Assembly (NCBI GenBank): GCA_902797525.1
Contig: CADBSZ010000144.1
Span: forward strand, 1-7,113
Direction: 5' to 3'
Length of the DNA stretch: 7,113 nt
DNA from: an uncultured Ruminococcus sp.
GTDB taxonomy: Bacteria > Bacillota > Clostridia > Oscillospirales > Acutalibacteraceae
Shown here in pieces: positions 1-5,776 of this stretch (position 1 is the stretch's first letter; the number at the start of each line of letters is the position of its first letter). Both the position numbers and the translations under genes were made by a program. Below the pieces are notes generated by a model. It did no database searches. It was not told where the DNA came from and worked only from the letters and a program-made list of their open reading frames with translations.

Positions 1-590
1 CATATTGTATCAAATATTTTTGGATTTGTACATAGTTTTTTTATCTTTTTTACAGATTTTTTTAATTCTTTTGTGTCAAAAGTTGTCTGAGCCACCATTT
101 TGACGGTTTTATTTTTCTCTTTCAGAATTAAAGGTAAAATCTCATCCAATTCCGCCTCGCTGTTAAACGTAAAATACTCACAGTTGCAGTGGCCGATAAT
201 GCCCTGCACCTCGGGGTGATTGCGGTTGCCGGCGATTAACACCACGTCGGTTTCGGGGTTGGTGTCGGCGACCAGGCGGTGGATTTTTTTAACAAACGGG
301 CAGGTGGCGTCGCGGTAGTCAAGTCCGCGGCTTTTGAGGCTGTCAATCACGGATTTGGGAACGCCGTGGCTGCGAATCACCAGCACCTCGCCGGGGAGCA
401 GCTCGTCAACGCTGTCAATCGGGCGGCAGCCCTTGTCGCGCAGCTCGCGCACCATCTCCATATTGTGGATAATCGGCCCGAGGGTGCACACCCGTTTGCC
501 CTCGGAGAGCAGGTCGTTGACCATGTCAACCGCGCGGCTCACGCCGAAACAGAAGCCTGCCGAATCAGCCTTTTTGATACTCACTTGCAT
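1..590 (-). CDS. ispH: 4-hydroxy-3-methylbut-2-enyl diphosphate reductase IspH, N-terminal part (cut by left edge)
   Basis: IspH is the [4Fe-4S] enzyme that reduces HMBPP to IPP and DMAPP, the last step of the MEP isoprenoid pathway in the cytoplasm. I translated 196 codons by eye. Counting from the ATG at 590, the family residues are present: cluster Cys14 in AGFCFGV, His42 in GPIIHN, His75 in RSHGV, cluster Cys97 in DATCP, Glu127 in NHPEV, and the AQTT motif near 167-170. The frame leaves the window at IFDTI plus the bases TG, just where the third cluster cysteine (IFDTIC) is expected. A GTG at 584 is an alternative start: it has AGAGG six bases upstream and would put the first Cys at position 12, as in E. 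coli. The start overlaps the plsC end by 26 nt, which suggests translational coupling. The last ~60 codons are strikingly AT-rich compared with the rest. In many Clostridia IspH is fused to ribosomal S1 domains; the window ends too early to tell. Confidence 0.96.
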   Translation of the reverse strand, partial: MQVSIKKADSAGFCFGVSRAVDMVNDLLSEGKRVCTLGPIIHNMEMVRELRDKGCRPIDSVDELLPGEVLVIRSHGVPKSVIDSLKSRGLDYRDATCPFVKKIHRLVADTNPETDVVLIAGNRNHPEVQGIIGHCNCEYFTFNSEAELDEILPLILKEKNKTVKMVAQTTFDTKELKKSVKKIKKLCTNPKIFDTI

Positions 591-1194
591 CCTCTTCCCT
601 CATGCGCTTGATTTCGTCCATAATCCTGTTGGACGCGTTTTTCAGCTCGCGTCTGCCGCCGTCGGGGGTGAGCCCGAGTTCTTCGGGGCTGAGCGGATTG
701 CCGAAATGAATGGTAGTTGCGGAGAACTTGTGCTTAAAATTCTTTTTGGTGATGCAGCACGGCACAACGGGAAGCTGCATTTGCTGGGCTACCAGCGCGC
801 AGCCGCTGCGCGGACGCATAAGCTCGCCGGTTTTGGTTCTGCCGCCCTCGAGGAAAATCGTCATGACGTTGCCCTCGCGCAAAATATCCTCGCCGGTTTT
901 AATTGCCTTGCCGTCGCCGGCGCCGCGCTCCACCGGGAACGCCCCCAGCGCGCGGATGACCGCCGCGGCAAATTTGTTGCGGAACAGCTCGGATTTTGCC
1001 ATGAAATAAAGCCGTCTTTTTTGTGCCAGGCCCAGCAGTACGGGATCGGCAAAGGACATGTGATTGCTGGCAAGAATCACGCCGCCTTGTGCCGGAATGG
1101 CGCTTTTATTCTTCACCTTAAAGCGGTAGAGCAGCTTGTAGACAGGCCACAAAATGACCTTGCCGAAGGAATATAAAATCTTATTTTGAGCCAT
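565..1194 (-). CDS. plsC: 1-acyl-sn-glycerol-3-phosphate acyltransferase (PlsC/LPLAT family)
   Basis: This 209-residue protein is a membrane-associated acyltransferase that adds the second acyl chain to lysophosphatidic acid, giving phosphatidic acid for phospholipid synthesis. The family blocks are visible in order: catalytic H-x4-D as NHMSFAD (His45, Asp50), block II as FPVERG (86-91), block III as FLEGGRT (114-120), a variant of the usual FPEGTRS, and a block IV-like VVPCCI (143-148). The hydrophobic N-terminal stretch (residues 7-25) fits membrane association. The length is normal for the family. The start ATG shares its A with the cmk stop (TGATG), with AAGGAG eight bases upstream, so the two genes are coupled. 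Its 3' end overlaps ispH. The exact acyl donor and acceptor cannot be read from sequence, and other LPLAT acyltransferases look alike, so the family is more certain than the precise substrate. Confidence 0.93.
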   Translation of the reverse strand: MAQNKILYSFGKVILWPVYKLLYRFKVKNKSAIPAQGGVILASNHMSFADPVLLGLAQKRRLYFMAKSELFRNKFAAAVIRALGAFPVERGAGDGKAIKTGEDILREGNVMTIFLEGGRTKTGELMRPRSGCALVAQQMQLPVVPCCITKKNFKHKFSATTIHFGNPLSPEELGLTPDGGRRELKNASNRIMDEIKRMREEDASEYQKG

Positions 1195-1862
1195 CAGATG
1201 TTCTCCTTTATGACGGAAATGATTTTTGCGACGCTTTGCTCAAAGTCGAGCTCGGTGGTGTCGACCGTGACGCAGCCCTCGGCAGGCTTGAGCGGCGCGG
1301 TTTCGCGGTGGGAATCGTTGTAGTCGCGCGTGATGACGTCCTGCAAAATATCCTCGTATTTGACATCCATTCCCTTTTCAATGAGTTCCTTATAGCGTCT
1401 GCCGGCGCGCGCCTCGGGAGAAGCGGTCAGGAAAATTTTGACCTGCGCGTCGGGCAAAACGACGGTGCCGATGTCGCGGCCGTCCATGATGACGTTGTGG
1501 GTTTTTGCCATGTCGCGCTGCAAATCGAGCAGATAGGCGCGCACGGATGGCACGGCGGAGATTTTGGACGCCGTCATCGAGGCCTCCGGCGTGCGAATCA
1601 GATGAGAAACGTCCTCGCCGTCGAGCAGGACAATTTGCTCGCCCTTTTCGTTGAAGGTGAGGTCAACGGTGATTTGACTGAGCAGCGCGTCCACCTCGGG
1701 AGAAGCAACGGGCTCCACTCCCCTGCGGCTCGCCGCGAGTCCGATGGTGCGGTAAAGCGCGCCGGTGTCGACATAGATATAATCAAGCGCCTTTGCCGCG
1801 CGCTTGGCGATGGAGGACTTGCCTGCACCCGCAGGACCGTCCAGTGCAATTGCGATAGACAT
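1194..1862 (-). CDS. cmk: Cytidylate kinase, (d)CMP kinase
   Basis: Cmk transfers the ATP gamma-phosphate to CMP or dCMP in the cytoplasm, recycling CMP from phospholipid and RNA turnover. The 222-residue length is standard for the family. Visible motifs are the P-loop GPAGAGKS (9-16), DTGALYR (32-38) in the nucleotide-binding region, MDGRDIGT (126-133), which is characteristic of CMP kinases, and a lid/NMP-binding segment with RDYNDSHRETAPL (179-191). The start gives the family-typical MSIAIALDGPAGAGKS. The ribosome binding site is weaker than those of its neighbours: AAAGGA about ten bases before the ATG, in an A-rich stretch. Upstream lies a ~195-bp gap with an inverted-repeat element, the only long gap in this operon, so cmk-plsC-ispH may form a sub-operon. 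Downstream the stop overlaps the plsC start by one base. The cmk-plsC-ispH order is a known arrangement in Clostridia. Confidence 0.97.
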   Translation of the reverse strand: MSIAIALDGPAGAGKSSIAKRAAKALDYIYVDTGALYRTIGLAASRRGVEPVASPEVDALLSQITVDLTFNEKGEQIVLLDGEDVSHLIRTPEASMTASKISAVPSVRAYLLDLQRDMAKTHNVIMDGRDIGTVVLPDAQVKIFLTASPEARAGRRYKELIEKGMDVKYEDILQDVITRDYNDSHRETAPLKPAEGCVTVDTTELDFEQSVAKIISVIKENI

Positions 1863-1888
1863 TTTTTATTTTTCCTTTCTTGATAATT

Positions 1889-1925
1889 GAAAATTGAAAG
1901 TTAAAAGTTGAAAATTTCGGTCGTG
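1889..1925 (+). repeat. Terminal inverted repeat, cmk-side arm
   Basis: This 37-nt arm begins GAAAATTGA and ends CGGTCGTG. It pairs with the arm at 2019-2055. The outer nine bases and inner eight bases match perfectly, and all eight mismatches lie in the middle. The arm contains several GAAAATT-like units in a row, so part of the similarity could come from this simple A/T-rich pattern. The inner CGGTCGTG match is not low-complexity and supports a true inverted repeat. Confidence 0.65.
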
Positions 1926-1956
1926 CAGACAGTGCGGTAAGAAAAACACCGCGGTT

Positions 1957-1986
1957 CCCGACCGTATTTATATGAATTCGGTCGGG
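1957..1986 (-). repeat. Perfect 8-bp inverted repeat inside the intergenic element
   Basis: CCCGACCG at 1957-1964 and CGGTCGGG at 1979-1986 are perfect reverse complements around a 14-nt A/T-rich loop. The stem is GC-rich and should form a stable hairpin in the operon RNA. No run of T follows on either strand, so it does not look like an intrinsic terminator. It may be the apical hairpin of the larger inverted-repeat element, or a processing or stability determinant. Confidence 0.6.
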
Positions 1987-2018
1987 CAGCAAACGTTGCG
2001 CAAAAGCAAATGCTTCTT

Positions 2019-2055
2019 CACGACCGTCATTTTCCATTTTACATTGTCAATTTTC
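2019..2055 (-). repeat. Terminal inverted repeat, flavoprotein-side arm
   Basis: Read on the minus strand, this 37-nt arm begins GAAAATTGACAATG and ends GACGGTCGTG, mirroring the arm at 1889-1925. It lies two bases beyond the flavoprotein stop codon. If the repeat extends outward as the looser match suggests, the stop codon itself falls within the element end. Confidence 0.65.
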
Positions 2056-2057
2056 CA

Positions 2058-3293
2058 TTAATAAGCCGCGTTTTCGCCTGCAAGTCTGCCGGTGCTCCAC
2101 GCGATTTGGAGGTTGAAGCCGCCGGTGTAGGCGTCAACGTCGATAACCTCGCCTGCGAAATACAAGCCAGAAACGAGCTTGCTCTCCATGGTTTTGGGAT
2201 TGATTTCGCTGACCTTAACGCCGCCGGAGGTGACGATGGCCTCCTCAATCGGGCGAAAGCCGCTCAGCTCCACGGTGAAACTTTTGAGAACAGCGCACAG
2301 TCTGCGGCGCTCCCCGCGCGTGACGGAATGACATTTTTTATCAAACGGCACGCCCCAGCGCTTGAGCACAGGCACAATCATTTTGCGCGGCAGCAGCTTT
2401 GAAAAGGCGTTGGAAACATCGCGGTTGGCGTTTTCCGAAAAGTCCTTTTGCAGCCGTTTGTCGAGCTGTTCGCTGTCGAGCGCAGGCTTTAAGTCGATGG
2501 ACGCGACATATTGATTGGGCAGAATTTCGCGCAAATGCGAGCTTGCGGAAAGCACCATCGGACCGCTGATTCCGAAGTGCGTAAACAGCATTTCGCCGAA
2601 GTCGGAATAAACCGTCTTGTCCGTGGTTTTATCCGTAATTTTCAGCGACACATTGCGCAGCGAGAGCCCCTGCATGGATTTGCATTCGGGATCGGGGCTT
2701 TCGAGCGGCACCAGCGAGGGCTTTAGCTGAGTGACAGTGTGGCCTGCCTGCTTTGCGAGGATGTAACCGTCGCCGGTGGAGCCTGTCAGCGGATAGCTTT
2801 TGCCACCGCAGCACACAATCACGCTGTCGGCAAAGTACGTTTGGCGTTGGCACTTTACGCCCACCGCCCCGCCGTTTTCAAGCAACAGCGACCCGGCGGT
2901 ATCGTTGACGATGGTCACGCCGCTGTCGAGCACAAAGCGGCGCAGCGCGTCCACAACATCCACCGCCTTGTCCGACTGCGGATAGCTGCGGTTGCCGCGC
3001 TCGGTTTTGAGCGGAACGCCGATGCTCTCAAAAAACGCAAAGGCGTCTCCCGGCGTGAAGCTGTTGATTGCGGAATAGAGGAACCGCGCGTTGACGGGCA
3101 CGTTGTTGATGAAGGTCGGCACGTCGCAGTTGTTGAGAATGTTGCACCTGCCCTTGCCGGTAATCATGATTTTTCTGCCCACACGCGGATTTTTTTCGAT
3201 TAAGGTGACCGACGCGCCGAGAGAGGCGGCTGTGCCTGCCGCCATCATTCCGGCAGCTCCTGCGCCGATGACCGCTACTTTTTTACCGACCAT
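2058..3293 (-). CDS. FAD-dependent oxidoreductase, HI0933/YhiN family
   Basis: This is a cytoplasmic flavoprotein of the HI0933-like family (annotated as NAD(P)/FAD-dependent oxidoreductase or aminoacetone oxidase family); the physiological substrate is not settled. From the ATG at 3293 it has 411 residues, normal for the family. An N-terminal Rossmann dinucleotide fold shows GAGAAG (10-15) with an acidic residue after strand 2 (Glu33). The family signature GKGRCNILNN lies at 46-55. A second FAD-contact segment, GLYFAGEVIDVDAYTGG, lies at 376-392, followed by FNLQIAWSTGRLAG. The frame stays open upstream to 3416, but that extension lacks family similarity and lies within the regulator gene. 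The ATG at 3293 places the Rossmann strand right at the N terminus and overlaps the regulator's last codons by 11 nt, indicating translational coupling. It sits upstream of cmk, a conserved clostridial neighbourhood. The specific reaction is unknown. Confidence 0.93.
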   Translation of the reverse strand: MVGKKVAVIGAGAAGMMAAGTAASLGASVTLIEKNPRVGRKIMITGKGRCNILNNCDVPTFINNVPVNARFLYSAINSFTPGDAFAFFESIGVPLKTERGNRSYPQSDKAVDVVDALRRFVLDSGVTIVNDTAGSLLLENGGAVGVKCQRQTYFADSVIVCCGGKSYPLTGSTGDGYILAKQAGHTVTQLKPSLVPLESPDPECKSMQGLSLRNVSLKITDKTTDKTVYSDFGEMLFTHFGISGPMVLSASSHLREILPNQYVASIDLKPALDSEQLDKRLQKDFSENANRDVSNAFSKLLPRKMIVPVLKRWGVPFDKKCHSVTRGERRRLCAVLKSFTVELSGFRPIEEAIVTSGGVKVSEINPKTMESKLVSGLYFAGEVIDVDAYTGGFNLQIAWSTGRLAGENAAY

Positions 3294-4176
3294 CACGGCT
3301 GGCCTTGCGATCGTCGGCTTCGTGGTTGGTGTAAACGCCCTCGCGGTTCCACACCTGCTCGAGCGCGCGGAAGGTTTCGCTGACCTCGTCCTTCTTTTTG
3401 AGGACGGTCGCCACAATCAGCGCGTTAATCAGGCTCAGCGGCGCGACAAGCGAATCGACGATGGACGCCATGTCGCTGCGCGCAATCAAAACGGAATCCG
3501 CCGAGGACACCAGCGGCGACGCCATGCTGTCGGTGATGGCAACCGCGTGCGCGCCGCGGCTGCGCGCAAAGTCCATCGCCTCAACCGCCATGGAGCTGTA
3601 GCGCGGAAACGAAATGCCGATAATGATGTCGTCGCTCGATATGCGGAAAATATGCTCGTACATGGTGGTGGTGCTGGTGGTGTTGATCACCGTGACGTTT
3701 TCGAAAATAAGCTGGAAATAATACGCGAGAAAGCCGGCGATTGCCGCTGTGGAGCGCACGCCGAAAATATAGATGCGCTTTGCCTTGCAGATTTCGTCCA
3801 CCGCGCGGTTAAAGTCCTCGTGCGAGGTTTCTTCGATGGTGCGGCGGATTTTTTCGATGTCCTGATTGAGCACGCTGTCGAGCACGTTGTCGTTGCCGAT
3901 ACGGTTGGAGGTGACCTCAATGCGCTGAACGGAGGTCAGCTTGTTGCGAATCATCTCCTGCATCGCCTTTTGCAGCTTGGGATAGCCGTCGTAGCCGAGC
4001 TCGGTGGCAAAGCGCACCACGGTGCTCTCGGACACGCCGACGGTCTCGCCCAGCTTTGCGGCGGTCATAAACGCCGCCTTATCATAATGCTCCTCAATGT
4101 AAAGGGCAATCCGCTTTTGCCCCTTTGAAAAGCTGTTCATCATTAAATCAATTCTGGTGAGCAGATGGGTAATCAT
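3283..4176 (-). CDS. MurR/RpiR-family transcriptional regulator (HTH + SIS domain)
   Basis: This 297-residue protein has the standard two-domain layout of RpiR-type regulators. An N-terminal helix-turn-helix (about residues 1-77, core TAAKLGETVGVSESTVVRFA at 38-57) is followed by a C-terminal sugar isomerase (SIS) phosphosugar-binding domain (about 122-255, with IYIFGVRSTAAIAG at 135-148 and GISFPRYS at 187-194). Family members bind DNA and respond to a sugar phosphate or amino-sugar phosphate; the ligand here cannot be deduced. The start at 4176 is chosen over an in-frame ATG at 4200 because AAGGAG lies seven bases upstream of the inner ATG. It is the first gene of the operon, is preceded by its own promoter and overlaps the flavoprotein gene. 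Autoregulation of the operon is a reasonable inference. No sugar uptake or catabolic gene lies next to it in this window, so its target is open. Confidence 0.95.
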   Translation of the reverse strand: MITHLLTRIDLMMNSFSKGQKRIALYIEEHYDKAAFMTAAKLGETVGVSESTVVRFATELGYDGYPKLQKAMQEMIRNKLTSVQRIEVTSNRIGNDNVLDSVLNQDIEKIRRTIEETSHEDFNRAVDEICKAKRIYIFGVRSTAAIAGFLAYYFQLIFENVTVINTTSTTTMYEHIFRISSDDIIIGISFPRYSSMAVEAMDFARSRGAHAVAITDSMASPLVSSADSVLIARSDMASIVDSLVAPLSLINALIVATVLKKKDEVSETFRALEQVWNREGVYTNHEADDRKASRDGR

Positions 4177-4183
4177 CCAAACA

Positions 4184-4189
4184 CTCCTT
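4184..4189 (-). promoter_or_regulatory. Ribosome binding site that fixes the RpiR start
   Basis: AAGGAG on the minus strand lies seven bases before the ATG at 4176 and inside the potential coding region of the longer frame from 4200. Its ideal spacing is the reason for choosing the shorter start. Confidence 0.85.
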
Positions 4190-4208
4190 ATCGGTTTCAA
4201 TTCATTTC

Positions 4209-4237
4209 ATTTTATCACAAAGACTTGCAAAATTCAA
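4209..4237 (-). promoter_or_regulatory. Sigma-A-like promoter of the regulator-flavoprotein-cmk-plsC-ispH operon
   Basis: On the minus strand, TTGAAT (-35, 4232-4237) and TAAAAT (-10, 4209-4214) are separated by exactly 17 bases. The expected RNA start is near 4202, giving a leader of about 25 nt before the regulator's ATG. The region is AT-rich and lies upstream of the strong ribosome binding site. It does not overlap the opposing hisH promoter. Confidence 0.75.
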
Positions 4238-4297
4238 TCGTTTTAGAATCAAAAGCGAAAAATCTTCCCGAATTTATGAAGTTTGGTGCGGTTTAGG

Positions 4298-4326
4298 TTG
4301 CAAAATTGCCGCCGTTATGGTAAAAT
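4298..4326 (+). promoter_or_regulatory. Sigma-A-like promoter of hisHF
   Basis: TTGCAA (-35, 4298-4303) and TAAAAT (-10, 4321-4326) are spaced by 17 bases. Transcription would start near 4333, leaving a leader of only about 20 nt before the hisH ATG. That is too short for a T-box or a histidine attenuator, so any control would act at initiation. GGGAG at 4342-4346 is the hisH ribosome binding site. Confidence 0.75.
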
Positions 4327-4354
4327 CAGCATATACGCATTGGGAGATGATGAA

Positions 4355-4972
4355 ATGATAGCGATTATCGACTACGGCGCGGGCAATATTCAAAGCGTGC
4401 GCAAGGCGTTTTGCCACATCGGCTGCGACTGCTTTGTGACGCGCGACCGCGAACAAATATTAAAGGCGGAGGCGGCGGTGCTGCCGGGCGTCGGCTCGTT
4501 CGGCGACACGGTGGACAGCCTGAACCGATTTGGCATTAAGGACACCGCGGTGGATTTTATCAACAGCGGAAAGCCGTTTTTCGGCATTTGTCTCGGCTTG
4601 CAGCTGCTGTTCCCCGAAAGCGAGGAAAGCCCGGGCGCAAAGGGCCTGGGCGTGTTTGACGGCACGATTACGAAAATTCCGAACGGCGAAGGGCTGAAAA
4701 TTCCGCACATGGGCTGGAACAGCCTTGACATCAAAAAGCACGGCAGACTGTTTCGGGGCATTGAGGGCAACCCGTACGTTTATTTTGTCCACTCTTTCTT
4801 TTTAAATGCGGCGGACAAAAGCATTGTAGCGGCGCAAACCGAATACGGCGTGACAATTGACGCGGCGGTGGAGCACAACAATGTGTTCGCCACGCAGTTC
4901 CACCCCGAAAAAAGCGGCGACGTGGGCTTGCGGATTTTGAAAAACTTTGCCGAGATTGCGGAGGGCAGATAA
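4355..4972 (+). CDS. hisH: Imidazole glycerol phosphate synthase glutaminase subunit HisH
   Basis: HisH hydrolyses glutamine and channels ammonia to HisF in the fifth step of histidine synthesis. The 205-residue class I glutamine amidotransferase domain carries the complete triad: nucleophile Cys79 in [12 protein letters not shown], with His183 and Glu185 in QFHPEKSG. The PGVGSF segment (44-49), the HMGWN motif (118-122) and YFVHS (143-147) are also typical. The frame stays open to 4283, but the ATG at 4355 gives the canonical [11 protein letters not shown] start and has GGGAG eight bases upstream. The stop codon is directly followed by the hisF ATG with no gap. HisH-like proteins also occur in surface-sugar amidotransferase systems, but the neighbouring canonical HisF favours histidine synthesis. 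Confidence 0.97.
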   Translation: MIAIIDYGAGNIQSVRKAFCHIGCDCFVTRDREQILKAEAAVLPGVGSFGDTVDSLNRFGIKDTAVDFINSGKPFFGICLGLQLLFPESEESPGAKGLGVFDGTITKIPNGEGLKIPHMGWNSLDIKKHGRLFRGIEGNPYVYFVHSFFLNAADKSIVAAQTEYGVTIDAAVEHNNVFATQFHPEKSGDVGLRILKNFAEIAEGR

Positions 4973-5734
4973 ATGTACGCGAAAAGAATAATTCCCTGCC
5001 TGGATGTGAAAAACGGCAGGGTTGTGAAGGGCATGAGCTTTATAAATTTGGTTGACGCCGGCGATCCGGTGGAAAGCGCAAAGCAGTATGACAAGCAGGG
5101 CGCGGACGAGCTGGTGTTTTTGGACATCACCGCCTCCTCCGACTCGCGCAACATCACCATTGACATGGTGGAAAAGGTGGCGGATTCCATCTTTATCCCC
5201 TTTACCGTGGGCGGCGGCATTCGCAGTGTGGACGATTTTAACGCGCTGCTGCGCGCAGGCGCCGACAAGGTGAGCGTCAACTCCGCGGCGGTGTACCGTC
5301 CTCAGCTGATCAGCGAGGCGGCGTACAAATTCGGCAGCCAGTGCGTGGTGGCGGCGATTGACGCAAAACGCAAGGGCGACGGCACCTGGGAGGTGTATGT
5401 CAACGGCGGCAGAAAGCCCGTGGGACTGGACGCCGTGGAATGGGCGGTGAAGTGCGAGCAGCTCGGCGCCGGCGAAATTTTGCTGACGAGCATGGACGAG
5501 GACGGTCAAAAGAAGGGCTACGACCTGGCGCTGACCAAGGCAGTGAGCGAGCGCGTAGGCATTCCCGTTATCGCCAGCGGCGGCGCAGGCGCGCTGGAGC
5601 ACTTTTACGACGCGTTTACCGAGGGCAAGGCGGACGCGGTGCTCGCCGCAAGCCTGTTCCACTTCGGTGAAATTCCCATTCCCGAATTGAAGCAATATTT
5701 AAACGGCAGGGGTATTCCCGTGAGATTATCATAA
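4973..5734 (+). CDS. hisF: Imidazole glycerol phosphate synthase cyclase subunit HisF
   Basis: HisF is the (beta/alpha)8-barrel cyclase that joins ammonia from HisH to PRFAR, giving imidazole glycerol phosphate and AICAR. At 253 residues it is full length. The two catalytic aspartates are present as Asp11 ([14 protein letters not shown]) and Asp130 (VVAAIDAKR), at the same numbers as in the Thermotoga maritima enzyme. The ammonia-gate residues also match: Arg5, Glu46, Lys99 and Glu168 (Glu167 in T. maritima). Phosphate-binding glycines are seen in [13 protein letters not shown] and [13 protein letters not shown]. The conserved DRDGT loop reads DEDGQ here (175-179), a modest variation. GGAGG inside the hisH end provides the ribosome binding site with eight-base spacing. 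A strong terminator follows immediately, so hisHF is a two-gene unit without hisA, hisI or other his genes beside it. Confidence 0.98.
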   Translation: MYAKRIIPCLDVKNGRVVKGMSFINLVDAGDPVESAKQYDKQGADELVFLDITASSDSRNITIDMVEKVADSIFIPFTVGGGIRSVDDFNALLRAGADKVSVNSAAVYRPQLISEAAYKFGSQCVVAAIDAKRKGDGTWEVYVNGGRKPVGLDAVEWAVKCEQLGAGEILLTSMDEDGQKKGYDLALTKAVSERVGIPVIASGGAGALEHFYDAFTEGKADAVLAASLFHFGEIPIPELKQYLNGRGIPVRLS

Positions 5735-5738
5735 CAGC

Positions 5739-5767
5739 AAAAGCGGCTCAATTGAGCCGCTTTTTTT
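5739..5767 (+). terminator. Intrinsic terminator after hisF, possibly bidirectional
   Basis: AAAAGCGGCTCAATTGAGCC continues to GCTTTT as a perfect palindrome (5739-5764), with a 4-nt AATT loop if the centre stays unpaired. On the plus strand the stem runs into seven T residues, and the hairpin starts four bases after the hisF stop. On the minus strand it is followed by four T residues, so it may also end the convergent dockerin gene transcript, whose stop is about ten bases away. Confidence 0.93.
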
Positions 5768-5776
5768 ATGGGTTTT

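Larger units (their letters stand above)
1880..2057. repeat. MITE-like non-coding element with ~37-bp terminal inverted repeats
   Basis: This gap between the flavoprotein stop and the cmk start carries a symmetric structure. The AT-rich ends are inverted copies of each other over 37 positions without gaps (1889-1925 against 2019-2055, 29 of 37 matching by my count). Each ends inward in CGGTCGTG. A looser match continues about ten bases outward, reaching the flavoprotein stop codon on one side and the edge of the cmk leader on the other. The centre is more GC-rich and holds a perfect 8-bp hairpin. I see no credible gene inside; a short open frame across it has no family features. The architecture resembles a miniature inverted-repeat transposable element or a structured intergenic repeat, and a target duplication is not obvious. 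Because it lies inside an operon it would be transcribed and could form a long RNA hairpin. Confidence 0.6.

Noticed and set aside
334..1176. Long plus-strand open frame opposite ispH/plsC
   Set aside because: Antisense shadow of two well-supported genes; no family features and no ribosome binding site.
1236..1883. 215-codon plus-strand open frame opposite cmk
   Set aside because: Mirror of cmk caused by GC-rich third positions; the protein has no recognisable motifs while cmk has all of its own.
1957..2010. Internal cmk promoter near the TATAAA-like sequence in the element
   Set aside because: TTGCTG and the A/T-rich hexamers downstream match the consensus poorly or at wrong spacing, so no promoter can be supported.
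1783..2037. 84-codon minus-strand frame through the inverted-repeat element into cmk
   Set aside because: It is mostly the translation of the repeat and then out-of-frame cmk; no ribosome binding site or family features.
3294..3416. N-terminal extension of the flavoprotein
   Set aside because: The extra 41 residues are Arg/Ser/Pro-rich out-of-frame reading of the regulator gene and would place the Rossmann fold unusually far from the N terminus.
3091..4128. 345-codon plus-strand open frame opposite the regulator and flavoprotein
   Set aside because: Ala/Arg/His-rich antisense translation typical of shadows; the opposite strand encodes clear HTH, SIS and Rossmann domains.
4238..4258. Imperfect palindrome TCGTTTT...AAAAGCGA between the divergent promoters, a possible RpiR operator
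   Set aside because: The arms match only with a one-base shift and the core is asymmetric; A/T-rich sequence gives such matches by chance.
4802..5695. 297-codon minus-strand open frame opposite hisH/hisF
   Set aside because: Antisense to genes with fully conserved catalytic residues; His/Val/Ala-rich with no motifs.
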